A DNA stretch of 39,861 bases from an uncultured Saprospiraceae bacterium. GTDB lineage: Bacteria > Bacteroidota > Bacteroidia > Chitinophagales > Saprospiraceae. The position numbers and the translations under genes were made by a program. Positions 33,190 through 39,861 of this stretch are shown piece by piece (the stretch's first letter is position 1; every line of letters starts with the position of its first letter). The stretch covers positions 1 through 39,861 of the forward strand of contig CAKZTD010000260.1 of the NCBI GenBank assembly GCA_937921595.1, in the 5' to 3' direction. The notes under the pieces were generated by a model, which was not told the origin of the DNA, searched no databases, and saw nothing but the letters and a program-made list of their open reading frames with translations.

Positions 33190-34656
33190 ATGAGAGAATT
33201 TTTCCTTTTTTTGCTATGCTTTACACTATGCCTTTCTAATATAAATAGCCAGAGTTCCGATGCCTACAGTGCATTTGCTTTGATCTCAGATCAAGAAATA
33301 AAGAACCGGCTTTCTAATATTCAGAATGACATTGTATATCCAAGATTTGATCCTGCCGTAAGGAGTTACATCAATACCTATACCGTAAAGAAAAGAGAGC
33401 GAACCGAAGCGATGCTTGGTAGAACGGTTATTTATTTTCCTTTATTTGAAAGACTATTAGCGGAGAGTGGATTACCTACTGATTTGAAATATCTATCAGT
33501 GGTAGAATCTGCGCTTAATGCTCATGCAGTATCTCGATCAGGTGCAGTTGGCCTTTGGCAATTTATGCCTCCGACAGGAAGAGAGTGTGGATTGAGTATC
33601 AACAGAACTGTTGATGAAAGAAAAGATCCAGAGAAAGCGACTCGTGCAGCGATTCAATATTTGGCAAAACAATTTAAACGATACGGGAATTGGGAGCTTG
33701 CACTTGCTGCATATAACGGTGGTGCGGGAAGAGTGAATCGTGCAATTAAAAGAGGTCGAAGTAAAAACTTTTGGAAAATCAGAAGACATTTACCAAGAGA
33801 AACTCGGAATTACGTTCCTGCATTTATTGCAGCAACTTATATCAATCATTATTTTCAAGATCATGCTTTGAGTCCTGTTTATCCAGATTCAGAATTTCAA
33901 AGAACCGAAATGATTAAAGTGTATAAGACTTTAACTTTTAGTGAATTGGCAGAAGTAACGGGGACACCAGAGTATGTAATTGAGTTTTTAAATCCTTCGT
34001 ATAAGCAAGGATATATTCCTTCAAGTGTTGTCGGAAGTAATATGGTTCTTCCAGAAGAACGAATGGCTGCTTTTAAAAACTGGTATGGTCTACCGGATAG
34101 TGGAACTAAAAATTACGTAGTTGGGGAAAGAGTATTAGCGCCAAGATATAGGTCTGTTGTTCCGGATAATTCAACTCAGCTTTTTTATGATGTCCAAGAT
34201 GGTGAAACGATAAATGAACTAGCGAAGTCTTTCTATTGTGATGAAGCGGATATCATGAAGTGGAATAAGTTGACTTCTCGAAAATTAAGAAATGGTCAAA
34301 GTCTTTTGATTTTTGTGTCGAGAGATGAGATTAAGCCAATTGCTTTATTGGAGCCTTTGTCTTTAACTCCTGCTCAGCCAATGACAGTTGCAAAAGAAGA
34401 AGAAGTTAACTGGCAGCCAATCGCATTACCAAAAATACAAGATTCTAAAAAGGCACGAAAGAAAGCTAAACGGAAAGCAAAAAAATCGAGCGGTAAGAAA
34501 AAATACATTATTCATAAAATCGAACGAGGAGAATCTTTATTGACGATCGCTGCTCAATATGAAGGCGTAACAATCAATGATTTAATTTCGCTTAATAATA
34601 TCCAATCTAGTGAATCACTAAAGCCTGGAACGAAATTGAAAGTGAAAAAGAAGTAA
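33190..34656 (+). CDS. mltD: Lytic transglycosylase with LysM domains (MltD-like)
   Basis: 488 residues. Signal peptide 1-20 (FFLFLLCFTLCLSNINSQ). The SLT catalytic domain occupies about residues 80-215, with catalytic E106 (VVESALNAHAVSRSGAVGLWQFMPPTG) and ALAAYNGGAGRVNRA. It is followed by a partial LysM-like segment (about 240-275), a LysM at about 335-380 (YDVQDGETINELAKSFYCD), a Lys-rich linker and a terminal LysM (about 442-488: IERGESLLTIAAQYEGVTINDLISLNN). The architecture SLT-LysM-LysM is that of MltD. A 16-base direct repeat with 20-base period (34648-34663, 34668-34683) spans the stop codon, a small local duplication. Confidence 0.9.
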   Translation: MREFFLFLLCFTLCLSNINSQSSDAYSAFALISDQEIKNRLSNIQNDIVYPRFDPAVRSYINTYTVKKRERTEAMLGRTVIYFPLFERLLAESGLPTDLKYLSVVESALNAHAVSRSGAVGLWQFMPPTGRECGLSINRTVDERKDPEKATRAAIQYLAKQFKRYGNWELALAAYNGGAGRVNRAIKRGRSKNFWKIRRHLPRETRNYVPAFIAATYINHYFQDHALSPVYPDSEFQRTEMIKVYKTLTFSELAEVTGTPEYVIEFLNPSYKQGYIPSSVVGSNMVLPEERMAAFKNWYGLPDSGTKNYVVGERVLAPRYRSVVPDNSTQLFYDVQDGETINELAKSFYCDEADIMKWNKLTSRKLRNGQSLLIFVSRDEIKPIALLEPLSLTPAQPMTVAKEEEVNWQPIALPKIQDSKKARKKAKRKAKKSSGKKKYIIHKIERGESLLTIAAQYEGVTINDLISLNNIQSSESLKPGTKLKVKKK

Positions 34657-34678
34657 AGAAAAATAATAAGAAGTAAAG

Positions 34679-34722
34679 AAAAAAGGTTTACTAAACTTTC
34701 GAAGTTTAGTAAACCTTTTTTT
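34679..34722. terminator. Bidirectional intrinsic terminator
   Basis: AAAAGGTTTACTAAACTT (34681-34698) and AAGTTTAGTAAACCTTTT (34702-34719) are perfect 18-base complements around TCG, with A- and T-tracts. It separates the convergent MltD and BON-LysM genes. Confidence 0.93.
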
Positions 34723-34738
34723 ATGATTTGTATTTTTT

Positions 34739-35209
34739 CTATTGTGCAGGAATTCTCAAAACCTGACCAGGATAGATTTTGTCAGGATGACTTAACATCG
34801 GTTTGTTCGCTTCAAAAATCATCTGATATTTCATTGGATCTCCATACTGAGATTTAGAAATTAGAGAAAGTGAATCTCCTTTCTGAACTGTATAGAATAC
34901 TGCTTCAGGTTCTGGGTTTTCAACATCAATACGATCGTCTACACATCCAATTCCTTCGACATTCCCTAAAGCAAGAATAACTTTTTCTCTTTCTGCATTG
35001 GTCATAGTCTTACCGCTAACAATTACTTGTTCGCACAATTCTACATTCAAGTTATCGATAGGAATACCTAAAGATTGGATTTCTAATTTTAGTAATTCTT
35101 CTTTACTTGGCTCCGGTGCTGCACTAGCTGAAGGTGTAGCTGAAACTTCCGGTGCTTTCTTTTTGAAAAGCTTAGATCCGGCATTTTTTAAAAACGAAAA
35201 GAGTCCCAT
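34739..35209 (-). CDS. BON-LysM protein (Kbp/YgaU-like)
   Basis: 156 residues. The N-terminus MGLFSFLKNAGSKLFKKK is followed by an Ala/Ser/Pro linker, a BON domain (about 43-100: IDNLNVELCEQVIVSGKTMTNAEREKVILALGNVEGIGCVDDRI) and a LysM domain (about 106-154: YTVQKGDSLSLISKSQYGDPMKYQMIFEANKP). This is the architecture of E. coli Kbp (YgaU), a cytoplasmic K+-binding protein; no signal peptide is seen here either. In Bacteroidota, such small proteins are common and their role is not established. The MGxFxFLKK start is shared with the LEA-like protein at 20314-21411. Confidence 0.82.
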   Translation of the reverse strand: MGLFSFLKNAGSKLFKKKAPEVSATPSASAAPEPSKEELLKLEIQSLGIPIDNLNVELCEQVIVSGKTMTNAEREKVILALGNVEGIGCVDDRIDVENPEPEAVFYTVQKGDSLSLISKSQYGDPMKYQMIFEANKPMLSHPDKIYPGQVLRIPAQ

Positions 35210-35346
35210 AAGTTTATTGTTATACAGTGAATTAATTATGATTTTTTACAAAATCACTTCTATACAAAACAAGGTAAGTAATTATTATTAGAAGTAATTA
35301 AACATATAAAAGAATTAACATGAATGAAGAAGTGTTTTTTGAAATA

Positions 35347-35380
35347 ATAAAAAAGCCGGAGTTTTTAAAACCCCGGCTTA
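35347..35380 (-). terminator. Intrinsic terminator after the first Hsp20 gene
   Basis: AAGCCGG (35353-35359) pairs with CCGGCTT (35373-35379), with an inner GTTTT/AAAAC stem; the adjoining A-run gives a U-tract on the minus-strand transcript. Confidence 0.8.
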
Positions 35381-35490
35381 AAGTAAAACACCTAAAAAAC
35401 CTTTGTTGATTATTGCCTCGGGTGAGGACAATTTATGATCAAACAAAATTCAACACTATGAAAAACTATATTAACTAACTTAAACTTAAA

Positions 35491-35931
35491 TTATGAAATA
35501 TCTATACTGCGTTTCTTAACTACTTCCACTTCTTTTTTAGGAAGCGAAATATTCAAAATCCCATTTTCGTATGTAGCAGAGATTCTATTTTTATCTACCT
35601 TATCGCTAAGATTAAAACTTCTTTCAAAAGAAGTATAGGCGAATTCTCGCCGTGTAAAATTCTCCGATTTTGGAGCTTCCTCTTTTTTCTTTTCAACAGA
35701 AATCTTCAGTTGATCTTCTTCAATATTCAGTTGAAAATCTTCTTTCTCTAAGCCAGGAGCTGCGAGTTCAAGTCTAAAATCTTTCCCTGTTTCGATTACA
35801 TTAACAGAAGGTTGGCTATTTACAAAATCACTACCTACAAAATCTGCAATACTTCCATTAAATAGATGATCTGCAATTGTGTTTAGTGATTGGTTGTTTG
35901 GGCCAAAAATGTTATATTTTAAAAAGTTCAT
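35491..35931 (-). CDS. Small heat-shock protein, Hsp20/alpha-crystallin family (copy 1)
   Basis: 146 residues from the ATG at 35931-35929 (MNFLKYNIFGPNNQSL). The open frame runs 10 codons further, but that part (MRQRTKKYIN) is unlike the family and contains the A/T-rich 5' region. The alpha-crystallin domain is at about residues 45-140: PSVNVIETGKDFRLELAAPGLEKEDFQLNIEEDQLKISVEKKK, the conserved F-x-R-x-F block (REFAYTSFERSFNLSDKVD) and the NGILNISLPK motif. It prevents aggregation of unfolding proteins; the C-terminal I-x-I is missing in strict form (KKRSIDIS). It is a tandem paralogue of the next gene. Confidence 0.92.
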   Translation of the reverse strand: MNFLKYNIFGPNNQSLNTIADHLFNGSIADFVGSDFVNSQPSVNVIETGKDFRLELAAPGLEKEDFQLNIEEDQLKISVEKKKEEAPKSENFTRREFAYTSFERSFNLSDKVDKNRISATYENGILNISLPKKEVEVVKKRSIDIS

Positions 35932-35999
35932 GTTTATATATTTTTTTGTTCTTTGCCTCAAATAGAAAGAGGGAAGAATCTTGTTATTAATAGTTTTAA

Positions 36000-36028
36000 A
36001 AAGTGGGTAGCCTAAAATCCGACTACCC
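36000..36028 (-). terminator. Hairpin after the second Hsp20 gene
   Basis: GGGTAG (36005-36010) pairs with CTACCC (36023-36028); the A-run at 35998-36002 yields a U-tract on the minus-strand transcript. It separates the two hsp20 genes into independent units. Confidence 0.65.
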
Positions 36029-36075
36029 TGAATAACAAAACGATTTATGATAGAGTATGAATTTTTATGATAATG

Positions 36076-36525
36076 TTATTTAATTTCAATACTTCTAGGA
36101 GCTTGCTCTTTCGCTTCTTCCTTCTTAGCAAGTGTTAGGTTCAAAATCCCGTTCACAAAATTTGCCTCGATACTTTTAGTATCAATAGTTTCTGGTAATC
36201 GGAAAGTTCTTTTGAACTTATTGAAATTGAATTCCCGCTTAATAACTTTTTGGCCTTCTACAGCTTCAATGGTTTTATTCGCCTCGATCGTAAGAATGTC
36301 TTTTTCGATGTCGATTTTAAAATCTTCTTTGCTAAGTCCTGGAGCAGAAAGTTCAATTTTGAAATGATCTGTAGCTTCTATTACATTCACTGCCGGTTTA
36401 TTACTGACGAGGTGATTTTTTGAAAGTTCATTGAAACTAGTATTCATGATTTCATTAAAAATGTTGTCAAATGCATTGTGTGATCTTCTTACTTTTTTTC
36501 CTGGTTTTACATTTACGAAAGTCAT
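36076..36525 (-). CDS. Small heat-shock protein, Hsp20/alpha-crystallin family (copy 2)
   Basis: 149 residues from the ATG at 36525-36523 (MTFVNVKPGKKVRRSHNAFDNIFNEIM), which is the usual Bacteroidota Hsp20 N-terminus; the frame could extend 11 codons more. The alpha-crystallin domain covers about residues 45-143: PAVNVIEATDHFKIELSAPGLSKEDFKIDIEKDILTIEANK, REFNFNKFKRTFRLPETID and NGILNLTLAKKEE. The C-terminal RSIEIK gives an I-x-I tail motif that docks into neighbouring subunits in Hsp20 oligomers. It lies upstream of copy 1 with a terminator between them. A sigma-54-like promoter candidate is found before it. Confidence 0.92.
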   Translation of the reverse strand: MTFVNVKPGKKVRRSHNAFDNIFNEIMNTSFNELSKNHLVSNKPAVNVIEATDHFKIELSAPGLSKEDFKIDIEKDILTIEANKTIEAVEGQKVIKREFNFNKFKRTFRLPETIDTKSIEANFVNGILNLTLAKKEEAKEQAPRSIEIK

Positions 36526-37073
36526 AATATTATCTTTTTTAAGTTTTGATAAACTCATTTATTAAATTGAGGTTATCGTGAATTTTTAAATTTGATTACG
36601 CTTTTGCTAGATCAATCGGTGTACCATTCCAGTTTTTGCGACTTTTTTGCCGAAAAGGAAAAAATACAGATGACAAAATGGCTGTATCGTTAGATTGTAA
36701 CTGACATAATTGCAGCTTTAAATAAGAACTAGATGTCAAATATTTGGAATGGATTTGTTCCCCGATCCTTTTACGAAGTTTAAAATGTTCGAAGTGATCA
36801 GAATATAAGGTGCGACGAGTTGTATTTTTGGTAGGGTGAAAAACTCTAGGATGTCTTTTTTTAAGATTCTTGATTAGCCTAGATTGCGAACAAGAAGGTT
36901 TTAGAAGTTAAACCTTAGTATCTTTTTGAGTGTGCTGCGGCTTATCTTATTTGATTACCTAGAATTTGAATTAGATAGATTTTAGGAATTTATAAAAATA
37001 AATTTGAAAGGAGGGGAAATGTTGATTAGTAAAATTGATTCGGTAAGAGTCTTAATTGAAAACTCACTCCTCA
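36526..37073. other. Long gene-free region upstream of hsp20 copy 2
   Basis: 548 A+T-rich bases between the hsp20 start and the 3' end of the flavoenzyme gene. No supportable ORF, RNA gene or perfect TAnnTTTG box was found on either strand. The one promoter-like site is the sigma-54-type match at 36611-36626 on the minus strand. The rest is unexplained. Confidence 0.5.
36611..36626 (-). promoter_or_regulatory. Sigma-54-like promoter candidate for hsp20 copy 2
   Basis: On the minus strand TGGTAC (36626-36621) is followed after 5 bases by TTGAT (36615-36611), close to the TGGCAC-N5-TTGCA consensus but with GA instead of the usual GC at -12. The predicted start lies about 75 bases before the ATG. 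This is a single imperfect match and no sigma-54 activator gene is in the window. Confidence 0.25.
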
Positions 37074-38372
37074 TTATCGAGGTAATCGATCTCTTACCAG
37101 CTTTGCTTCTTGAATCTCCTCTATCGATTTACATCCCGTCAATCCCATCGTCAATTCAAAATCAGAGTAGAAATTTTTGATGACCTCAGCGACACCTTCT
37201 TCACCATTTATTGCGAGACCATAACAGAAAGGCCTGCCAATGCAAACTGCTTTTGCACCAAGAGCAATGGCTTTGAACATATCAGCACCGCTACGGATTC
37301 CGCTATCTAAAAGAACAGGAATTTTCCCATCAACTTCTTTGATGATCTCAGGTAATGCTTCGATGGAAGAAATGGATCCGTCAACTTGTCGACCTCCATG
37401 ATTAGAAACGATGATGCCATCGACTCCGTAATCTATTGCAAGTTTTGCATCTTCAGGATGAAGAATCCCTTTGAGAATAATAGGCAGTGAAGTTTGCTCT
37501 CGAAGAAAAGCAAGGTCATTCCAAGTTAATGAAGGACGAGAATAGATACTTATAAATTGTCGAACGGCTTTGAGTGGTCGTTTGGTTTTTAAATTATTAA
37601 AAAATCCGCCAGGGTAGGACCGTATCAATTCGATCGCATTTGCGATGGTGTCTAGTGTAAGTTTTCTTTCAATTGGTTCCGCATTATCTGGCTCATCGAG
37701 GAGTTTGTTGAACACCGGATCGCTGGTATATTGAGCAATGCCTTTGCCTCGAAGAAATGGCAAGTAAGCTAAGTCTAAATCCTGGACTCGCCAACCAAGT
37801 AGGGTAGTGTCAAGTGTGACCGTGATCGCAGAACAACCAGCAGCCTCTGCTCTTTTTACTAAGCTAGCAACGAGATCATTTGACTTGCTCCAGTAAAGTT
37901 GAAACCAGCGAGGACTGTTGCCCATGACCGCTGCAGTTTGCTCCATCGGAAAAGAAGCCTGATTAGAAAAGATCATTGGGATACCCGTTTTTGCTGCAGC
38001 TTTTGCTACCGCTAAATCAGCTTGTTTATGTGCTAGTTCTAATACACCGACAGGAGAAAGTAACAAAGGGAAAGGAAGTTGGTCGCCAAATAATTCAATC
38101 GAAGTATCTCGTACAGAGACATCTCTCAACATACGAGGAACGATTTTCCATTTTGAAAAAGCAGAACGATTTTCTCGGATTGTGCCATCTGTTCCAGCAC
38201 CACCAGCGATATAAGCAAAAGCTTCTTTTGACATACTTGCTTTTGCCTTGTGTTCTAGTTTTTGAAGATCGAAAGGGATTTTTGGAAGATGTCCACTCAT
38301 ACCAGAGATATACGTTTCTTTTTGTCTATCGACAGCAGAGTAATGCTTCAGAGATGAGGGTTGCTTTTTCAT
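37074..38372 (-). CDS. FMN-dependent alpha-hydroxy-acid oxidase, lactate 2-monooxygenase-like
   Basis: 432 residues, longer than glycolate oxidase (about 360) because of an extra loop. FMN (S)-hydroxy-acid oxidase TIM barrel with all catalytic residues: Y55 (FAYIAGGAG), Y160 (FQLYWSK), R195, K301, catalytic H325 and R328 (VSNHGGRQVDG), and phosphate motif DSGIRSGADMFKAIALGAKAVCIGRP. The segment GWRVQDLDLAYLPFLRGKGIAQYTSDPVF and the long 220-290 loop match the lactate 2-monooxygenase subgroup (as in mycobacteria), which decarboxylates lactate to acetate, more than LldD or lactate oxidase. Substrate is therefore lactate or a related 2-hydroxy acid, unproven. No lactate permease adjoins it. Confidence 0.85.
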   Translation of the reverse strand: MKKQPSSLKHYSAVDRQKETYISGMSGHLPKIPFDLQKLEHKAKASMSKEAFAYIAGGAGTDGTIRENRSAFSKWKIVPRMLRDVSVRDTSIELFGDQLPFPLLLSPVGVLELAHKQADLAVAKAAAKTGIPMIFSNQASFPMEQTAAVMGNSPRWFQLYWSKSNDLVASLVKRAEAAGCSAITVTLDTTLLGWRVQDLDLAYLPFLRGKGIAQYTSDPVFNKLLDEPDNAEPIERKLTLDTIANAIELIRSYPGGFFNNLKTKRPLKAVRQFISIYSRPSLTWNDLAFLREQTSLPIILKGILHPEDAKLAIDYGVDGIIVSNHGGRQVDGSISSIEALPEIIKEVDGKIPVLLDSGIRSGADMFKAIALGAKAVCIGRPFCYGLAINGEEGVAEVIKNFYSDFELTMGLTGCKSIEEIQEAKLVRDRLPR

Positions 38373-38426
38373 GTCGAGATCGGTACGTGTATTTGGTGCT
38401 TTGACAAATTACAAATTTTTTGACTA

Positions 38427-38466
38427 TAAAAAAATTGCTCACCCCGAACAAATCAGGATGAGCAAT
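38427..38466 (-). terminator. Intrinsic terminator after the TonB/T9SS gene
   Basis: ATTGCTCA (38434-38441) pairs with TGAGCAAT (38459-38466); the A-run at 38428-38434 forms a U-tract on the minus-strand transcript, separating it from the flavoenzyme gene. Confidence 0.8.
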
Positions 38467-38489
38467 ACGTAATAGAAATTTAAATCTTA

Positions 38490-39861
38490 TTATTTTTGTA
38501 AAATAATTTCCTTAGTAATAATCTTTTTGTCTTGTTCAAAAGAAACCATTAAAGCTCCAGTAGCAGCCGATTCAATATTTAGATCACTGATTTTTACCTC
38601 CTTTCCATTATAAACTTTTTGGAAAATTCGTTTTCCATTTATATCTGCAATGGTAACCGTAGTTGGGCTATCACTAGTTGAAGATAGTTCAATGTTTATT
38701 TTTCCGTTAGATGGATTTGGGAAGATATTGATCGTTTCAAAATTTGATAGCTGATTAATAGCTGGGGCATTTCCTATTTGAGCTTGTCCAGTTGCTTGTT
38801 GTGCATCTGTTTGAGGAGCTTTATCAACGACTTTTCCTTCTACTTTTTTATCTGTATTAGACTCTAACTTAAATTTCACTGGAAGATTAAAAGATACATC
38901 AACAGCCTTGCCTTTTTGCATGCCTGGCGTCCATTTCTCTTCAAGGGTATTCATTGAATTGACAACTTTTAAAACGGCTTCGTCCGTTCCGCCTCCAATT
39001 GATCGTAAAATCTTAGGTTCTTTAATTCCTCCTTCCTTAGTAATGATAAAGTTTACGACTACTGTTCCTTCTATTTTTTGATCTCTTGCTGTTGAAGGAT
39101 ATTTTAGGTTTGTGTAAATATAGCTTAGCAATGCTTGGTTAGAACTTTCTTTGGTAGATGTTCCTGGAAACATTGGCATTTGTTCTACAACCCTGAATGG
39201 CTCATTGCTTTCGAAAACTGGTGGCGGCGGAGGTGGAGGTGGTGCGTTTTTATTTCCATAACCTACGATATTAATATCTGCTTTCAATGTTATAATTTCA
39301 ACAACGCCATCTTTTCCTTTCTCGCCATACTTTTTTATCGCAGCTTCTCCTTTTAATACATTGATCTCCTTGATGTCTTGTGGATCGAGATGTTCAGATG
39401 ATTCGACTTCTTTTTCATCGATGATGATTAAAGGATTATTTGGGAATTTTTCTTTGATGACCAATGAAAGGTTGCTCTTTGCAGGTTCAGTTGAAGGACC
39501 TTCGAGTTTGAATTTAACAGGTAGATTATATTTTACTCTCACTTCTTTTCCTCTTTGTTTTCCAGGAATAAAGCCTGGCATTTCTTGAGCAATGCGAAGC
39601 ACTTCCTCGCCACAACCAGCACCGATATCTCGAAGTATTTTTGCATTAGAAAGATGCCCATTTTTTTCTACAACAAAAGAAACAACTACTGTTCCTTGAA
39701 CATTATTCTCTCTGGCAAGAGCTGGATATTTTATATTCGAATAGATAAACGTCAACATATTTTTGTCGGCGCAGGCCTTACGTTCTTTGGCATCTTCGAT
39801 ATCTTCGCAACCTTTGAATCGTGGCATTTCTTCAACGACTTGAAAGATTTCTTCTGTCTCA
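38490..39861 (-). CDS. TonB C-terminal domain/plug-like protein with T9SS sorting signal (5' end outside window)
   Basis: The coding frame stays open to the right edge (E-T-E-E-I-F-Q-V-V-E-E before the first Met seen at 39827), and a matching F-R-V-V-E-Q-M-P-M-F occurs again inside, so the gene starts beyond the window. Visible order: a TonB C-terminal domain (LTFIYSNIKYPALARENNVQGTVVVSFVVEKNGH...PVKFKLE), a receptor-plug-like segment (NPLIIIDEKEVESSEHLDPQDIKEINVLKGEAAIKKYGEKGKDGVVEIITLK), a poly-Pro tract, a second TonB C-terminal domain and a type A T9SS sorting domain (INIFPNPSNGKINIEL, DINGKRIF, KEIILQK). Such TonB-C/plug mixtures occur in M56/BlaR1-like sensors of Bacteroidota; whether an M56 part lies upstream cannot be seen. 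Confidence 0.8.
   Translation of the reverse strand, partial: ETEEIFQVVEEMPRFKGCEDIEDAKERKACADKNMLTFIYSNIKYPALARENNVQGTVVVSFVVEKNGHLSNAKILRDIGAGCGEEVLRIAQEMPGFIPGKQRGKEVRVKYNLPVKFKLEGPSTEPAKSNLSLVIKEKFPNNPLIIIDEKEVESSEHLDPQDIKEINVLKGEAAIKKYGEKGKDGVVEIITLKADINIVGYGNKNAPPPPPPPPVFESNEPFRVVEQMPMFPGTSTKESSNQALLSYIYTNLKYPSTARDQKIEGTVVVNFIITKEGGIKEPKILRSIGGGTDEAVLKVVNSMNTLEEKWTPGMQKGKAVDVSFNLPVKFKLESNTDKKVEGKVVDKAPQTDAQQATGQAQIGNAPAINQLSNFETINIFPNPSNGKINIELSSTSDSPTTVTIADINGKRIFQKVYNGKEVKISDLNIESAATGALMVSFEQDKKIITKEIILQK

Noticed and set aside
35932-35961. Ten-codon extension of hsp20 copy 1
   Set aside because: MRQRTKKYIN is not family-like; the second Met begins the standard N-terminus.
36526-36558. 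Eleven-codon extension of hsp20 copy 2
   Set aside because: The frame can start at 36558, but the MTFVNVKP start at 36525 matches the usual Bacteroidota Hsp20 N-terminus.

Overview
The window looks like chromosomal DNA of a marine or environmental Bacteroidota, probably a Saprospiria/Chitinophaga-like lineage. The evidence is: A+T-rich DNA; start regions without Shine-Dalgarno sequences; several TAnnTTTG (Bacteroidota sigma-A type) -7 boxes; two C-terminal type IX secretion (T9SS) sorting domains; a SprB/PKD-like giant surface protein; and Bacteroidota-type families such as DUF4286 and an SbsA-Ig lipoprotein. I see no rRNA, tRNA, CRISPR array, phage or insertion sequence. The gene order reads as ordinary core genome with a few accessory surface proteins.

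Layout. 1-3125 (minus): the start of lptB, an Ig-like lipoprotein and xerD. 3440-5364 (plus): a double-OmpA-like envelope protein and a membrane-anchored coiled-coil/HhH protein. 5413-12826 (plus): the isoleucine/valine cluster ilvD-ilvB-ilvN-ilvC-ilvA, preceded by a 5' leader with two consecutive leader-peptide attenuators. 13031-13492: a small four-helix membrane protein. 13572-20156 (minus): a 2194-residue thioredoxin/PKD-like repeat/T9SS protein. 20314-22281 (minus): an LEA-like repeat protein and an orphan NatA-type ABC ATPase. 22594-23112 (plus): a Skp/OmpH chaperone. 23189-27560 (minus): a site-2 protease with CBS domains, an acyl-CoA dehydrogenase, an MFS permease and a DUF4286 protein. 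27818-31749 (plus): pheS, hisS and gatA (translation). 31993-34656 (plus): two paralogous lytic transglycosylases. 34739-39861 (minus): a BON-LysM protein, two Hsp20 proteins, a lactate-monooxygenase-like flavoenzyme, and a TonB-C/plug/T9SS protein running off the right edge.

The most interesting element is the ilv leader (5461-5752). Two short ORFs, 18 and 29 codons, consist largely of Ile and Val codons. Each is followed by a GC-rich hairpin with a U-tract, and each has an upstream segment complementary to the 5' half of its terminator. The two units resemble each other and look like a duplication, so RNA polymerase would have to pass two Ile/Val-sensing checkpoints in series before reaching ilvD. 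Attenuation by leader peptide is classical; the tandem in-series arrangement is the part I would regard as potentially undescribed.

Other points of interest are a dispersed family of 80-100 bp imperfect palindromes in intergenic gaps (upstream of pheS, hisS and ilvA, and 3' of the MFS gene), a T9SS sorting signal on a protein with TonB C-terminal domains, and the thioredoxin domain fused to 15 cysteine-paired repeats. All functional calls are from reading the sequence; no database search was run.
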